A stretch of 64,000 bases of DNA from Serratia grimesii NBRC 13537 (GCF_001590905.1 NZ_BCTT01000003.1:62001-126000); one strand, 5' to 3'; shown: positions 21,299 to 33,046, counted from the stretch's first letter. Program-made: numbers and translations. The notes: generated from the letters alone by a model not told the origin.

Positions 21299-22834
21299 TT
21301 ATGCCACTCGACGGGCAAAATCTCGTGGACGGAAACCCAACCCCCCCAATACACCAAAGTAAGCCACGACACCGGCGACAACCACCAGCGACAGACGCAA
21401 CAAACGTTCAAGCATATTGCCTTGATCCCAGGCAGGCATCAGCCACATCACACAGACTAGCACCGCTGACATCACGATCACCGCAATCACCAGTTTGGTC
21501 AGGAACATCGCCCAACCCGGCTGCGGGTGGAAAATCTTCTGCTTACGCAACTGCCAGTACAACAGTGAAGCGTTAAGGCAGGCCCCGAGACCAATCGACA
21601 GCGAAAGGCCGGCATGTTTCAGCGGACCGATAAACATCAGGTTCATCACCTGGGTCAAAATCAGCGTGATAATGGCGATTTTAACCGGCGTCTTAATGTC
21701 CTGGCGCGAATAAAATCCTGGTGCCAACACCTTGACCACGATTAACCCCATCAAGCCGACCGAATAAGCGACCAGTGCGCGCTGCGTCATCGCGGCATCG
21801 AAGGCACTGAACTTACCGTACTGGAACAGCGATACCGTCAAGGGTTTGGCCAAAATACCCAGAGCAATGGCGCTCGGCAACGCCAATAAGAAGCATAGAC
21901 GCAGCCCCCAGTCCATCAAGCGGGAATACTCGTCGTGGTTGCCGCTGGAGAAACTTTTTGCCAAAGATGGCAGCAGAATGGTGCCCAGTGCCACGCCCAA
22001 AACGCCAGAAGGAAACTCCATCAGACGGTCAGCATAATACATCCAGGATACCGAACCAGAGACCAGGAACGAGGCGAAAATGGTGTTGATTATCAGCGAT
22101 ATTTGGCTGACAGAGACGCCAAAAATTGCGGGTCCCATCTGCCGCATCACACGCCATACACCGGCATCGCCAAGCTTAAGACGTGGCAGCACCAGCATGC
22201 CGATCTTCTTCAGGTGTGGGAGTTGGTAACCCAGTTGCAGCACACCGCCAACCACCACTGCCCAGGCCAGCGCCATCACCGGCGGATTAAAGTAAGGCGC
22301 GGCAAACAGCGCAAAACCGATCATGCTGACGTTCAGCAGCGTCGGCGCAAACGCCGGGATCGAAAAGCGGTTCCAGGTATTGAGGATCGAACCGACCAAT
22401 GAGGCCAGCGAAATCAGCAGAATATAAGGAAAGGTGACGCGCAGCAGTGACGACGTCAGGGCAAACTTGTCCGGTGAATCGACAAAGCCCGGTGCGGTAA
22501 TGTAAATCACCCAAGGAGCTGCCAACATGCCAAGCACGGTGACCAGTGCCAGTACCAACGTTAACAGGCCGGAAACGTAGGCGATAAAAGTACGTGTCGC
22601 CTCTTCCCCCTGCTGACTTTTATATTCAGCCAGGATAGGCACAAAAGCTTGGGAAAATGCCCCTTCTGCAAAAATACGCCGCAATAAGTTGGGAAGCTTG
22701 AATGCCACGAAGAAGGCATCTGTTGCCATACCGGCACCAAACACCCGCGCCACGATAGCGTCACGGGCAAAGCCCAGCACCCGTGAGAACATCGTCATAG
22801 AGCTGACGGCTGCCAGTGATTTTAGTAGGTTCAT
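21299..22834 (-). CDS. murJ: Lipid II flippase MurJ
   Basis: Inner-membrane MOP-superfamily transporter that flips lipid II to the periplasmic face for peptidoglycan synthesis. It has 511 residues and 14 predicted helices, with the family start [19 protein letters not shown] and the conserved [18 protein letters not shown]. It sits downstream of mviM as in E. coli, and ends at the terminator shared with argS. Confidence 0.96.
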   Translation of the reverse strand: MNLLKSLAAVSSMTMFSRVLGFARDAIVARVFGAGMATDAFFVAFKLPNLLRRIFAEGAFSQAFVPILAEYKSQQGEEATRTFIAYVSGLLTLVLALVTVLGMLAAPWVIYITAPGFVDSPDKFALTSSLLRVTFPYILLISLASLVGSILNTWNRFSIPAFAPTLLNVSMIGFALFAAPYFNPPVMALAWAVVVGGVLQLGYQLPHLKKIGMLVLPRLKLGDAGVWRVMRQMGPAIFGVSVSQISLIINTIFASFLVSGSVSWMYYADRLMEFPSGVLGVALGTILLPSLAKSFSSGNHDEYSRLMDWGLRLCFLLALPSAIALGILAKPLTVSLFQYGKFSAFDAAMTQRALVAYSVGLMGLIVVKVLAPGFYSRQDIKTPVKIAIITLILTQVMNLMFIGPLKHAGLSLSIGLGACLNASLLYWQLRKQKIFHPQPGWAMFLTKLVIAVIVMSAVLVCVMWLMPAWDQGNMLERLLRLSLVVVAGVVAYFGVLGGLGFRPRDFARRVA

Positions 22835-22956
22835 GTGGTTTTTCTGATATGCCCTGTAAATGTCGACGCCTGCATCAGCAGGCGTCAGTAAAACTATCGG
22901 CTCAGTTTACCCATCCGCAGCAGAATAGCTACCGCCATATGTTACATAGAGTTATC

Positions 22957-23877
22957 TTATAAACCGGCATCAAGCAGCAGTTTTTCAATCACCCGCTGGG
23001 CAACAATGGCCTGCTCTCCGGCAGTTTCTGGTGCAGTTTGATTACTAACAGAAGCGATAAAATGGCGAACTGCGCCGTCAAAACCGCGTTGCGCCAGTGT
23101 GGTCTGCCAACCAGGAGCCGGTTGTTCCAGAACACCGTGAGTATCTTCTCGTAACCACTGACGCATATCGTTCAACTGATATACCGCGCCATCTGACACT
23201 GCCTGAACGCTTTCGCGTTGACTGCCGGCCCGGCGATGCATACTGGTGGTTACCTGTGTTTCGCCACACTCAAAATGATGCTCGGCATATAACAGCTCGC
23301 CACTTTCCGTGCCACGCAGGCAACCACTGAGTAGTTGCCCTGTGCCGCCTCCCAGCCACAGTGCGGTATCCACCACGTGCAAATAGTCATCCAGCAAGGT
23401 AAAACGCATATCATTGGGCCCAACGCTGTCCGCACGGTGTTTGTCCATGCGGAGCGACGCAGGTTGACACATATCCTGCTTCAACTGCTGATACAACGGA
23501 GCAAAACGGCGGTTAAACCCTACCATCAGGGCTTTGCCTTGTTTTTCTGCCAAGGCAATCAGTTGTTCGCCCTGCTCCACGGTTTCGGCCAAGGGTTTAT
23601 CGACATAAACGTGAACGCCGTAATGCAATAATTCGCTGATCACCTGAAAATGGCTGGCGGTACTGCTGTGCACGAACACGGCATCGCATTGCTGTGCTAG
23701 GCTGTCTAACCCCGAGAAGCAGGCCATACGATAGCTGTCACATATTGGCTGTGCTTTCTGTTGGTTGGGGGAAAAACCGCCAACCAGCGTCCAGTCCGCC
23801 GCCTGGCTCAGGATCGGTAAATAGGCTTTTTGTGCAATGCCACCCAACCCCACGACACCAATGCGCAATTTACTCAT
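22957..23877 (-). CDS. mviM: Gfo/Idh/MocA oxidoreductase MviM
   Basis: A 306-residue NAD(P)-dependent oxidoreductase-like protein of unknown substrate, always near murJ in enterics. The Rossmann motif is [15 protein letters not shown], the family EKP-type motif is VYVDKPLAE, and VGFNRRFAP follows. I chose ATG 23877 by homology; the open frame extends 18 codons further but overlaps yceH deeply. With this start it overlaps the yceH 3' end by 8 nt, which suggests translational coupling. Confidence 0.92.
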   Translation of the reverse strand: MSKLRIGVVGLGGIAQKAYLPILSQAADWTLVGGFSPNQQKAQPICDSYRMACFSGLDSLAQQCDAVFVHSSTASHFQVISELLHYGVHVYVDKPLAETVEQGEQLIALAEKQGKALMVGFNRRFAPLYQQLKQDMCQPASLRMDKHRADSVGPNDMRFTLLDDYLHVVDTALWLGGGTGQLLSGCLRGTESGELLYAEHHFECGETQVTTSMHRRAGSQRESVQAVSDGAVYQLNDMRQWLREDTHGVLEQPAPGWQTTLAQRGFDGAVRHFIASVSNQTAPETAGEQAIVAQRVIEKLLLDAGL

Positions 23878-24514
23878 CTGCACCCCGAGCCAATAACGCC
23901 TGCAATTGTTGTTTAAGCTGCGCCACTTCATTTTCCAACGCGGTCACACGTCCGTGCAACGCTGTCTCATCAGACGGCAACGCCTCCGCAGGTGCCTCAT
24001 CTATTTGGCCGCAGAATAAATGCATAAACCGGCTTTCACGTTTACCCGGCTCCCGGGCCAGACGCACCACAAAGGGGCCATCCTCACGGGCGCTCAGATT
24101 GGCCAACACCTGTTCCACCTCAGTGACGTCATTAAATTCATGCATGCGATTGGTACGGGTGCGGAGCTCACCGGGTGTTTGTGCACCACGCAGCAATAAG
24201 GTCGCGATCACGGCCAATTCTGCTGTTGACAGTTTTAACTGGCCGAACTCTGAGTTGCAGAAACGGTGTTCATATTTTACAACCCGATTACCGAATCCAC
24301 TTAATGTACGTAAAAAATGCTTTTTCAGCAGCAGATCAAGGTGTTGTTGTACCTCACTTTCCGCCAGATCCATCACAGGTTCACGGTTGGTTTTCTGGTT
24401 ACAGGCCAACGTAATACCGTTAAGGGAAAGTGGATACTGATCTGGAGTCGTGACCTGCTTTTCTAACAGACAGCCGATCACTCTGGCTTCTTTAGCGCTT
24501 AATTCATATTTCAT
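23870..24514 (-). CDS. yceH: DUF480 protein YceH
   Basis: A 214-residue protein with two winged-helix domains (about residues 1-85 and 90-170) and a C-terminal coiled coil of the form [19 protein letters not shown]. It matches E. coli YceH (start [16 protein letters not shown]). DNA binding is likely from the fold, but no target is known. It lies between rimJ (9 nt) and mviM (8-nt overlap). Confidence 0.93.
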   Translation of the reverse strand: MKYELSAKEARVIGCLLEKQVTTPDQYPLSLNGITLACNQKTNREPVMDLAESEVQQHLDLLLKKHFLRTLSGFGNRVVKYEHRFCNSEFGQLKLSTAELAVIATLLLRGAQTPGELRTRTNRMHEFNDVTEVEQVLANLSAREDGPFVVRLAREPGKRESRFMHLFCGQIDEAPAEALPSDETALHGRVTALENEVAQLKQQLQALLARGADE

Positions 24515-24523
24515 TGTTTGGCC

Positions 24524-25108
24524 TCAGCGTGGTGGTAGCCATTCTTTATTGGTTAATGCGGTCAATACGTGATCCCGCCACTGCCCGTCGATCAGCAGAT
24601 AATCCTTGGCATAACCTTCACGTTCAAACCCTAGCCGGGTCAACAACGCACCGCTGCGCTGATTATGCGGCATATAGTTAGCCATGATGCGGTGCATCCG
24701 TTGCTGACGCAGCATATAACGGATAGCAGACTGCAACGCTTCATACATCAGCCCTTGCCCCTGCCATTTCTCAGCTAATGAATAGCCGAGGAAACAAGCA
24801 TGAAACGAACCGCGCAACACGTTGCTAAAGTTCGCCACGCCCTGCACTTCATGTTCGTCTGGATCGAGCAGGATAAAATAGTAGGCGCTGCCCTGCTTTT
24901 GCATTTCGGTGATCATCCCCAGCCGCGCTTGCCAACCGGAAGGATAACAGTGGCTTTCATCCCGTACGGGTTCCCAGGGTTTGAGGAATGCACGATTTTC
25001 GGCATAGTATTCCGCTAACCGGTAGGCATCGCGTTCATGAACTAAACGGACGACCATCCGATCGGTGGTGAGGCGTACTTTTGGTGATGCAGAGCGGTAG
25101 CCAAACAT
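24524..25108 (-). CDS. rimJ: Ribosomal protein S5 N-acetyltransferase RimJ
   Basis: GNAT acetyltransferase that modifies the N-terminal alanine of ribosomal protein S5. The 194 residues align with E. coli RimJ from [17 protein letters not shown], with [20 protein letters not shown] and the acetyl-CoA loop [14 protein letters not shown] chose ATG 25108 (GGGGGAA just upstream). The longer frame to 25159 has no family match. It starts the rimJ-yceH-mviM-murJ run, divergent from mdtH. Confidence 0.95.
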   Translation of the reverse strand: MFGYRSASPKVRLTTDRMVVRLVHERDAYRLAEYYAENRAFLKPWEPVRDESHCYPSGWQARLGMITEMQKQGSAYYFILLDPDEHEVQGVANFSNVLRGSFHACFLGYSLAEKWQGQGLMYEALQSAIRYMLRQQRMHRIMANYMPHNQRSGALLTRLGFEREGYAKDYLLIDGQWRDHVLTALTNKEWLPPR

Positions 25109-26659
<1,551 letters not shown>

Positions 26660-26745
26660 GTTTTTTCTCTAAGTTGCCAGAAAATCAGCCGAATTTCCCA
26701 TAGCTGCTATCCTGATAGTAAAAACACAAACGGGAGACGTTGGCG

Positions 26746-26994
26746 ATGACTAATGAAGATAAATTACCGCAGCTGCTGGAACACATGGTACTGAACCTGC
26801 GCATGCTTTATGCACGCTCGACATTGGTAGAAAAAGCGCTGGCCCATATTATTGCTGAAAATGCCGACCTGAAGAGTAACATTATCAAACAACTGCAGAT
26901 CGTCAATGCCACCACCGAACGTGATAAAATCGATCTGGAAGAAGCGCGCATGCATCTGATTGAAGTGATCAATTCCGTCCCGATAAAGAAATAA
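26746..26994 (+). CDS. Unknown small helical protein (82 aa)
   Basis: I do not recognise this gene. The 82-residue product is predicted all-helical and charged (LLEHMVLNLRMLYARSTLVEKAL; IVNATTERDKIDLEEAR), with no signal peptide, membrane segment or cysteine. The ATG has GGGAGA 9-10 nt upstream, and codon use looks like the neighbours. A long inverted repeat follows the stop. E. coli has no gene here between mdtH and grxB. Confidence 0.7.
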   Translation: MTNEDKLPQLLEHMVLNLRMLYARSTLVEKALAHIIAENADLKSNIIKQLQIVNATTERDKIDLEEARMHLIEVINSVPIKK

Positions 26995-27002
26995 TCCTCG
27001 CG

Positions 27003-27029
27003 TTGATCCGCGCATGATGCGCGGATCAA
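27003..27029. repeat. 12-bp inverted repeat hairpin
   Basis: TTGATCCGCGCA and TGCGCGGATCAA flank a three-base loop, 9 nt after the stop of the 82-aa gene. There is no T run on either strand, so it is an RNA hairpin, a weak terminator or a 3' stabiliser. Confidence 0.5.
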
Positions 27030-27123
27030 ACAATAATAACGCACCTTCCAGCAAGAACTCTTCGCGACAGCCTCAGTATGCTGTGATAACTATTGCTATT
27101 AAAACCTGACAACCGGAGCAAGC

Positions 27124-27771
27124 ATGAAACTGTTTATCTACGATCATTGCCCATTCTGCGTTAAAGCCCGCATGATTTTCGGCCTGAAAAACCTGCCCGT
27201 CCGCCTGGTCACCTTACTCAACGATGATGAAGCGACGCCTGTCAGTATGATCGGCAAGAAAATGGCGCCTATTTTGCAAAAAGAGGACGGCAGCTATCTG
27301 CCTGAAAGCATGGATATCGTACATTACGTCGATAATCTTGACGGCAAACCACTGTTGACGGGTAAAACCAACCCAGCGATCGCCGACTGGTTGCAGCAAG
27401 TCGGCAGCTATAGCATCAACTTATTGCTGCCCCGTTTTGCCAATGCTGACTTCGAAGAATTCGCTACTGATAGTGCACGTCAGTACTTTACCGATAAAAA
27501 GCAGGCATCAATCGGTAATTTTGCTGAGCACCTCGGTGACAGCGCCGATCTTATTACCCAATTGGAAACTGACCTCCAGGCACTTTCCACGCTGATTGTA
27601 TCCCCTGAAGCAGTCAACGGTACGTTGTCTGAAGACGATATCCACCTGTTCCCACTGCTGCGTTCGTTGTCCATCGTCGCCGGGCTGACACTCCCGGAAA
27701 ATGTAGAAGCCTATCGCAACCGTATGGCACAGCGCAGCGATATACCGTTGTTGTTCGATATGGAACAGTAA
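27124..27771 (+). CDS. grxB: Glutaredoxin 2 GrxB
   Basis: A 215-residue GST-fold glutaredoxin that reduces disulfides with glutathione. The active site CPFC is at residues 9-12. The cis-Pro region is KMAPILQKEDG, with PESMDIVHYVD following. The helical C-terminal domain starts near residue 85. GGAG lies 5 nt before the ATG. In E. coli the next gene is yceB; here a UbiB-like gene intervenes. Confidence 0.95.
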   Translation: MKLFIYDHCPFCVKARMIFGLKNLPVRLVTLLNDDEATPVSMIGKKMAPILQKEDGSYLPESMDIVHYVDNLDGKPLLTGKTNPAIADWLQQVGSYSINLLLPRFANADFEEFATDSARQYFTDKKQASIGNFAEHLGDSADLITQLETDLQALSTLIVSPEAVNGTLSEDDIHLFPLLRSLSIVAGLTLPENVEAYRNRMAQRSDIPLLFDMEQ

Positions 27772-27799
27772 TCCCTCGCAATAAGGATATAGCGCGCAA

Positions 27800-29440
27800 A
27801 TGTTAAAAATGGTGCTCGTCACCGCCCGCGATCGGGCGAGGCTGAAAGAAATTTCCGCAGTGCTCATCCGCTACGGACTACAAGATGTCATTCGCCTGCT
27901 GGGCCTCAGCACCCTGTTAAGCGGCAATGACGTCGGCGGTGAACCGCAAGACAACCAAACATTGCCGCAGCGTTTGCGCGCCGCGCTGGAAGCGCTCGGG
28001 CCAACCTTTGTCAAATTTGGTCAAATTCTGGCAACTCGCTCAGACTTGTTGGATCCAAGTTGGACTGACGAGCTTGATCGTCTGCATAGCCAAGCGGCCA
28101 CTCTGCCGTGGGACGAACTGGCACCGCAAATTACCGCTGATTTGGGTGGAGATCCACACAACCTGTTTGCGGAGTTTGACGACGTGCCACTGGCTGCTGC
28201 ATCGATGGCGCAGATTTACCGTGCCCGACTGCACAGCGGTGAAGCCGTGGTGGTCAAGGTGTTGCGTCCTGGCTTGGCGAAGACCATTCATGCCGATTTG
28301 CGCTTGTTAGCCTATTTGGCGGAAACCGTAGAACAGCAAAGCCCGGCATTGGCCCGCTATCGACCACGTCAGATGGTGCGAGCGCTGGCAACCGCACTTA
28401 ATCATGAACTGGATCTGACTCACGAAGGCAATAACTGTGAACGGGTCGCCCAACAGTTTGCTCAGCAACCCGATGTGGTCATCCCGAAAATTTATTGGCC
28501 ATTGTCATCAAAACGTCTGTTGGTGCAGCAGTTTTTGCCCGGCATTGCACCAGAAAATCCGCAACAACTGGCAGCAGCAGGTTTCGATGGCCCGCTACTC
28601 GCACAACGCGGTGCTCAAGCCTTTATGAAAATGGTGTTGGAACACCGTCTCTACCACGCCGACCCACATCCGGGCAATGTCATGGCCTTAGCGGATAACC
28701 GTGTCGGCTTTATTGACTTCGGTATGGTCGGCCAGCTTTCCGAACGGCGACGCAATCAACTATTGCTGTTGCTGCAAGCCATTGCCGAGAGGGAATCCAG
28801 TGGGATCGTCAATACGTTGATCGCCTGGTCAGACAGTGATCCTTTGGATCTTCTGGATCTGGAGTTGGCGGCCCAAAACTTTCTCGATAAGCAGGCCTCT
28901 GCCACCTTAACCTTGGGTAAGGCACTGGCTGATTTGCTGGTAATGGCACGCGAACATCAGCTCGCGCTGCCACCAGATCTGGTGTTGTTGTTCAAGGCCT
29001 TAATCACCGCAGATGGCGTTCTGCACCGATTAGATCCCAACTTCGATATCATCGCTACCCTAAAGCCAATGCTGCAACAGGTCATGTTGCAGCGTTACAC
29101 GCCAGAGGCGGTGCGGCGACGCATGCTAGCGCTGGGCGGTGAGGCACTCGACGCAGGTGAAGAGCTACCGCAAACACTACGCCTGTTAATGCGCCGGCTG
29201 AAACGCGGTCAGATCAGTGCCGACATCAACCTCAAGAACATTGATCAGCTAAGCAAGGCGTTGGAACGAGCCGCCGTCACGCTGGCTATAGCCATCGTCA
29301 CCGCCGCCTTCACGCTCGGCCTGGCACCTTACCTGATGCAATCATCGGTGCGCTTGTGGGGTATCCCAGTGTTTCCTGCACTGGGTGCACTGGCCTGCCT
29401 TGGCGGCGTATTGTTGTTGGTGCTTCGTCTGCGACGCTGA
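27800..29440 (+). CDS. UbiB/ABC1 (AarF) kinase-like paralogue
   Basis: A 546-residue member of the ABC1/AarF/UbiB atypical kinase family. Hallmarks visible in order: KxGQ in PTFVKFGQILATRSDLL, an Ala-rich loop replacing the P-loop (LAAASMAQIYRARL), the lysine in VVVKVLRPG, ExD in NHELDLTHEG, the catalytic HADPHPGNV, DFG in VGFIDFGMVGQL and two C-terminal transmembrane helices (about 490-545). The canonical ubiB belongs to the ubiE-ubiJ-ubiB operon, not visible here, so this is probably a second copy. It follows grxB by 28 nt. A role in quinone or lipid handling is inferred from family only. Confidence 0.85.
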   Translation: MLKMVLVTARDRARLKEISAVLIRYGLQDVIRLLGLSTLLSGNDVGGEPQDNQTLPQRLRAALEALGPTFVKFGQILATRSDLLDPSWTDELDRLHSQAATLPWDELAPQITADLGGDPHNLFAEFDDVPLAAASMAQIYRARLHSGEAVVVKVLRPGLAKTIHADLRLLAYLAETVEQQSPALARYRPRQMVRALATALNHELDLTHEGNNCERVAQQFAQQPDVVIPKIYWPLSSKRLLVQQFLPGIAPENPQQLAAAGFDGPLLAQRGAQAFMKMVLEHRLYHADPHPGNVMALADNRVGFIDFGMVGQLSERRRNQLLLLLQAIAERESSGIVNTLIAWSDSDPLDLLDLELAAQNFLDKQASATLTLGKALADLLVMAREHQLALPPDLVLLFKALITADGVLHRLDPNFDIIATLKPMLQQVMLQRYTPEAVRRRMLALGGEALDAGEELPQTLRLLMRRLKRGQISADINLKNIDQLSKALERAAVTLAIAIVTAAFTLGLAPYLMQSSVRLWGIPVFPALGALACLGGVLLLVLRLRR

Positions 29441-29577
29441 ACAGTTTCAGTGTTATCCGATAGGTCATGGCGGATTTCCCGCGCACTATCAATATTATCC
29501 CACGTTCCGGAATGGGCGCTGTATACTGCGCCCATAGCAATCGGGGCACCTTAGTCGCCCCCTACATGTGAGTACTT

Positions 29578-30141
29578 ATGAAGAAGATTTTATTGGGCGT
29601 CGCTGCCCTGGCATTCGTCGGCGCATTGGTCGGTTGCAATCAGCTGACCCAATACACGCTCAGCGAGCAAGAAGTGAACGATTATCTGCAAAAACATAAC
29701 GATTACCAAAAGCAGATCGGTGTACCGGGGTTGCTGGACGCCAATATCGTCCTGACGCAGTTGCAGAGCCAAATTGGTCGTAGTGAACCCGGCAAGGTTA
29801 CCCTGTCTGGCGATGCGAAAGTGAATATCACTTCGATCCTCGGCCCGCAAACGGCAGATTTGAAGCTAACGTTGAAAGCGCAGCCGGTCTATGATCGTGA
29901 GCAAGGCGCGGTATTCCTGAAGGACATGGAATTGACCGACTATAGTGTGCAACCAGAGAAAATGCAGACAGTGATGAAAGCACTGACGCCTTATCTGAAT
30001 CAGTCACTGAAATCCTACTTCGACCAAAAACCGGCCTACGTTCTGAACCCAGACAACAGTAAAACAGAGGCAATGGCCAAGAAACTAGCCAAAGGATTGG
30101 AAGTCAAACCGGGAGAATTGGTCATCCCATTTACAGACTGA
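29578..30141 (+). CDS. yceB: DUF1439 lipoprotein YceB
   Basis: A 187-residue lipoprotein. The lipobox LVGC puts the lipidated cysteine at residue 20, and Asn at +2 does not signal inner-membrane retention, so an outer-membrane location is likely. It matches E. coli YceB (CNQLTQYTLSEQEVNDYL; LPYLNQ-type segment; EVKPGELVIPFTD). The fold is tubular, lipid-binding-like; function is unknown. Confidence 0.93.
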   Translation: MKKILLGVAALAFVGALVGCNQLTQYTLSEQEVNDYLQKHNDYQKQIGVPGLLDANIVLTQLQSQIGRSEPGKVTLSGDAKVNITSILGPQTADLKLTLKAQPVYDREQGAVFLKDMELTDYSVQPEKMQTVMKALTPYLNQSLKSYFDQKPAYVLNPDNSKTEAMAKKLAKGLEVKPGELVIPFTD

Positions 30142-30159
30142 GTCCAGTCTAAAACAAAT

Positions 30160-30180
30160 AGCCCGCTGATAAGGCGGGCT
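30160..30180 (+). terminator. Terminator after yceB
   Basis: A 7-bp stem AGCCCGC / GCGGGCT with a 7-nt loop, followed by TGATATTTTC. Confidence 0.7.
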
Positions 30181-30230
30181 TGATATTTTCAGAAGGGCAA
30201 ACGAAAACGGCCCCGCCAGAAAATCAGCTA

Positions 30231-30590
30231 TTACTGTGGTTCACTGTAGGTGATTTTGCCCACGTTGCAGTCGAGAGTGACATTGTAGGTTTTATCCTGC
30301 TTAGTGCCGCGGACTGTTAACGGCACCTGCCAGACTGCATCTTTGCCGGTAATAGCTTCCGGGCTTACCCAGGCGATCGGGGTAGCGGTACCAAGCAGCT
30401 TTTTATCCGACTCCCAGCGCGTAATGCGGTTTTGTAGATAATCGCGTTTCACCTGAGCGGCCACGTCTGCCGGTTGCAGACCCATACATTGCGCCACTTT
30501 GGCGCTACGTTGCTCTTGCGCCTGTACCGTCGTCGTTAAACCAGCCATGGTCAACAGTGCTACGGCTAAACTCAGACCTGTTGTTTTCAT
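30231..30590 (-). CDS. yebF: Secreted protein YebF
   Basis: A 119-residue exported protein. The signal peptide is cleaved about residue 24 (TTVQA-Q). The mature domain matches E. coli YebF (VKRDYLQNRITRWESDKK; WQVPLTVRG) and keeps the two cysteines (35 and 108) that form its disulfide. E. coli YebF reaches the medium through outer-membrane porins; its biological role is unclear. Confidence 0.9.
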   Translation of the reverse strand: MKTTGLSLAVALLTMAGLTTTVQAQEQRSAKVAQCMGLQPADVAAQVKRDYLQNRITRWESDKKLLGTATPIAWVSPEAITGKDAVWQVPLTVRGTKQDKTYNVTLDCNVGKITYSEPQ

Positions 30591-30660
30591 ATTCCCTCCA
30601 GTTGTGATTTACGCTATCCGCAGGCATTTGCCCTTGGCTCACAACTGGTCTGGCGAAAGA

Positions 30661-30969
30661 TCAGCGTTTCGCGAAGGTGATGACAAACAGCTCATCCAGC
30701 CCCGGATAGATTTCCTTGATCACCTGCTTCAGCTCGCTGAGCGACATGTTTTCCTGCCGAGCATGCAACTCGGTTAACGCATCCAACCGTACCGGCGTGA
30801 CTGACAGTACTTCAATCATGCAAAAGAATACGTTGTCTTCATTACGGCTAACACGTAAGACCTCACCGGGTTGAAAGTGAGATTCACTGGCATCCCGAAT
30901 GGTGATGGTCTTGAGGCCTGCCAAGATGTCTTGTTCAAAGCGACTGAAGAAAGTTATTTCACGGCTCAT
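30661..30969 (-). CDS. yqfB: N4-acetylcytidine amidohydrolase YqfB
   Basis: A 102-residue ASCH-domain hydrolase that deacetylates N4-acetylcytidine. The motifs [22 protein letters not shown], with the catalytic Lys and Thr, and [11 protein letters not shown] match E. coli YqfB (103 aa). The start at ATG 30969 has AAAGGA upstream; the frame to 31002 is unsupported. In E. coli yqfB lies elsewhere. Here it sits 39 nt downstream of yebG and may be co-transcribed from the SOS promoter. Confidence 0.9.
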   Translation of the reverse strand: MSREITFFSRFEQDILAGLKTITIRDASESHFQPGEVLRVSRNEDNVFFCMIEVLSVTPVRLDALTELHARQENMSLSELKQVIKEIYPGLDELFVITFAKR

Positions 30970-31008
30970 TCTAGATCCTTTTTCATCACATTGCCGCAAC
31001 ATAAGTCA

Positions 31009-31332
31009 TTATGCTGCCTGCTTTTCTGACGCAGATCCCTCTTTTGTGGTAGGGACAGGTTTTTCCGCTTTAACTTTGGCCGGTTTCTTCGGTGTTTCTA
31101 CCGGCGCCGCGCCGCGCAGAATTTGCCCCAGCACGTCTTTATTTTCCGCCAGGAAGAAACTCAGCCCTTCACGTTGCTCGTCATCCAGGGTCAACGGCGC
31201 CTGCTGCAACCATTCACCGAGGCTGTCAGCCAGATCCAGCATTTTGTCGTAAGCATCGGCTTCTTTCTTGGTTGCGAAAGTCATCTTTTCCTCACCGTTT
31301 CTCACCACCACATAGTGAACTTCAACTGCCAT
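31009..31332 (-). CDS. yebG: SOS-induced protein YebG
   Basis: A 107-residue DNA-damage-inducible protein of unknown biochemical role. The conserved N-terminus MAVEVHYVVVRNGEEKMTF and KKEADAYDKMLDLAD match E. coli YebG (96 aa). The C-terminal tail is a Lys/Pro/Glu-rich extension. A consensus LexA box lies 27 nt upstream of the ATG. The frame to 31347 adds five residues, but alignment and the operator spacing favour 31332. Confidence 0.93.
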   Translation of the reverse strand: MAVEVHYVVVRNGEEKMTFATKKEADAYDKMLDLADSLGEWLQQAPLTLDDEQREGLSFFLAENKDVLGQILRGAAPVETPKKPAKVKAEKPVPTTKEGSASEKQAA

Positions 31333-31358
31333 GTGTGCATTCCTCAAAGGTTAGAATA

Positions 31359-31374
31359 CTGTAATTTTATACAG
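31359..31374. promoter_or_regulatory. LexA operator of yebG
   Basis: CTGTAATTTTATACAG is a perfect CTGT-N8-ACAG box and is extended by TA on both sides. It should repress yebG until DNA damage. Confidence 0.92.
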
Positions 31375-31420
31375 TATAAGGTGATTTTACGCAGGGATGC
31401 AAGTGCACCCCTGACGTGAT

Positions 31421-32803
31421 TTATTTCAACAACCGCACCTTGCAGTTCTTACCCTTGATTTTACCCTGTGTAAGCTGTTGCAGTGCCTTACGGGCGCTAG
31501 CTTTGCGGATTGCCACATAGGCATGCACGGGGAACATATCTATCTTGCCCACTTCAGCGGCCGTTAACCCGGCGTCACCGGTCAAGGCACCAAGAATGTC
31601 ACCAGGACGAATTTTGGCCTTACGCCCACCGTCAATACACAAGGTCACCATCTCGGCCTCAAGCGTAGTATTACTCGCACCACTCAGTTCAGACACCGGT
31701 GCCCAGTTAACACTTATCTGCAAATACTCTTCGATCGCATGCGCACGCGCCATTTCCTGCGGTGTGCACAGGCTAATTGCCAGGCCACTCAGGCCAGCGC
31801 GCCCGGTACGACCAATACGGTGTACGTGCACTTCTGGATCAAATGCCAGCTCATAATTGACGACCAGCTCCAGCTCTTTAATGTCCAGACCACGCGCTGC
31901 AACGTCGGTCGCCACCAGCACGCGGCAGCTACGGTTGGCAAAACGCACCAGCACCTGGTCACGATCGCGCTGTTCCAGATCACCATGCAGTGCCAATACG
32001 CTTATACCGCGTGCTTCCAGCGCTTCATATACGCTCTGGCAATCGCGCTTGGTGTTACAGAACACCACGCAGGAAGACGGTTGGTAATGACGAATGGCCG
32101 ACACCAACACCGCTGGACGTTGATCGCGGGTGGTTTCGTAGAAGCGTTGTTCGATGGTGGTTTGTTCTTCGCCATCGTCCACTTCCACATTTAACGGATC
32201 GCGCTGTACACGTGCGCTGATACGTTCAATACCATTTGGGTAAGTCGCCGAGAACAACAGCGTCTGGCGCTGTGGCGGCGTATAGCTGATCACATCGTCG
32301 ATATCATCGGCAAAGCCCATGTCCAGCATGCGATCGGCTTCGTCCAATACCAGCACTTTCAGCTCGTCCAGCACCAGCGTTTTCTTACGCAGGTGTTCCT
32401 GAATACGCCCAGGTGTTCCCACCACGATATGCGGTGCATGCACCAAGGAGTCGAGCTGGGGTCCCATAGGCTGGCCACCACACAGAGTCAAAATTTTGAT
32501 GTTCTGAGTGAAGCGTGCAAGACGGCGCAGTTCTTTGCTCACCTGGTCAGCCAGTTCACGTGTCGGGCACAGGATTAGCGCCTGCGCAGCCACCTGAGCA
32601 ACGTTAATTTTGTCCAGCAGGCCGATGCCGAACGCCGCCGTTTTACCGCTGCCGGTTTTTGCTTTGGCACGTACGTCCTGCCCTTTCAGGATGGCGGGCA
32701 ATGCAGCAGCCTGCACCGGTGTCATTTCGGCATACCCCAATTCGTTGAGGTTGGCCAACTGTTCGGCTGGCAGCGGCAGGGAAGAAAAAGAAACTGTGCT
32801 CAC
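31421..32803 (-). CDS. dbpA: ATP-dependent RNA helicase DbpA
   Basis: DEAD-box helicase that acts late in 50S assembly, targeted to hairpin 92 of 23S rRNA by its C-terminal RNA-binding domain. Q motif and motif I (AKTGSGKTAA), motif II (LDEADRML), motif III (SAT) and motif VI (HRIGRTGRAG) are all present. The last ~75 residues form the DbpA-specific RRM-like domain. Length is 460 against 457 in E. coli. Confidence 0.95.
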   Translation of the reverse strand: MSTVSFSSLPLPAEQLANLNELGYAEMTPVQAAALPAILKGQDVRAKAKTGSGKTAAFGIGLLDKINVAQVAAQALILCPTRELADQVSKELRRLARFTQNIKILTLCGGQPMGPQLDSLVHAPHIVVGTPGRIQEHLRKKTLVLDELKVLVLDEADRMLDMGFADDIDDVISYTPPQRQTLLFSATYPNGIERISARVQRDPLNVEVDDGEEQTTIEQRFYETTRDQRPAVLVSAIRHYQPSSCVVFCNTKRDCQSVYEALEARGISVLALHGDLEQRDRDQVLVRFANRSCRVLVATDVAARGLDIKELELVVNYELAFDPEVHVHRIGRTGRAGLSGLAISLCTPQEMARAHAIEEYLQISVNWAPVSELSGASNTTLEAEMVTLCIDGGRKAKIRPGDILGALTGDAGLTAAEVGKIDMFPVHAYVAIRKASARKALQQLTQGKIKGKNCKVRLLK

Positions 32804-32972
32804 GGCGATAACTCTTATATGGCAAATGGAATGGCGGCGTGCCTATGGGCAGCACCGAATTAACCGCAGATGATAACAGAGATAGGGGGGATTACGGATT
32901 TCACACATAAAAAAAGCCGCTACTTGCGGATTTTGGCGTCAGTGACAGCAATACGCTTGCCTTCGGCTGCAT

Positions 32973-32988
32973 ACGCAAACGTTTTCGT
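32973..32988. promoter_or_regulatory. PurR operator of purT
   Basis: ACGCAAACGTTTTCGT is the consensus PurR box. A TATACT -10-like element follows at once, so bound PurR would block the purT promoter. Confidence 0.92.
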
Positions 32989-33046
32989 ATATACTGCTCG
33001 CCCATTATCAGACCGCTTTACACTCCACAGATCCAGGTACGAGACT

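Noticed and set aside
32870-33046. In-frame N-terminal extension of purT (59 codons)
   Set aside because: It crosses the PurR operator and the likely -10 element; E. coli PurT starts at the residue encoded at 33047.
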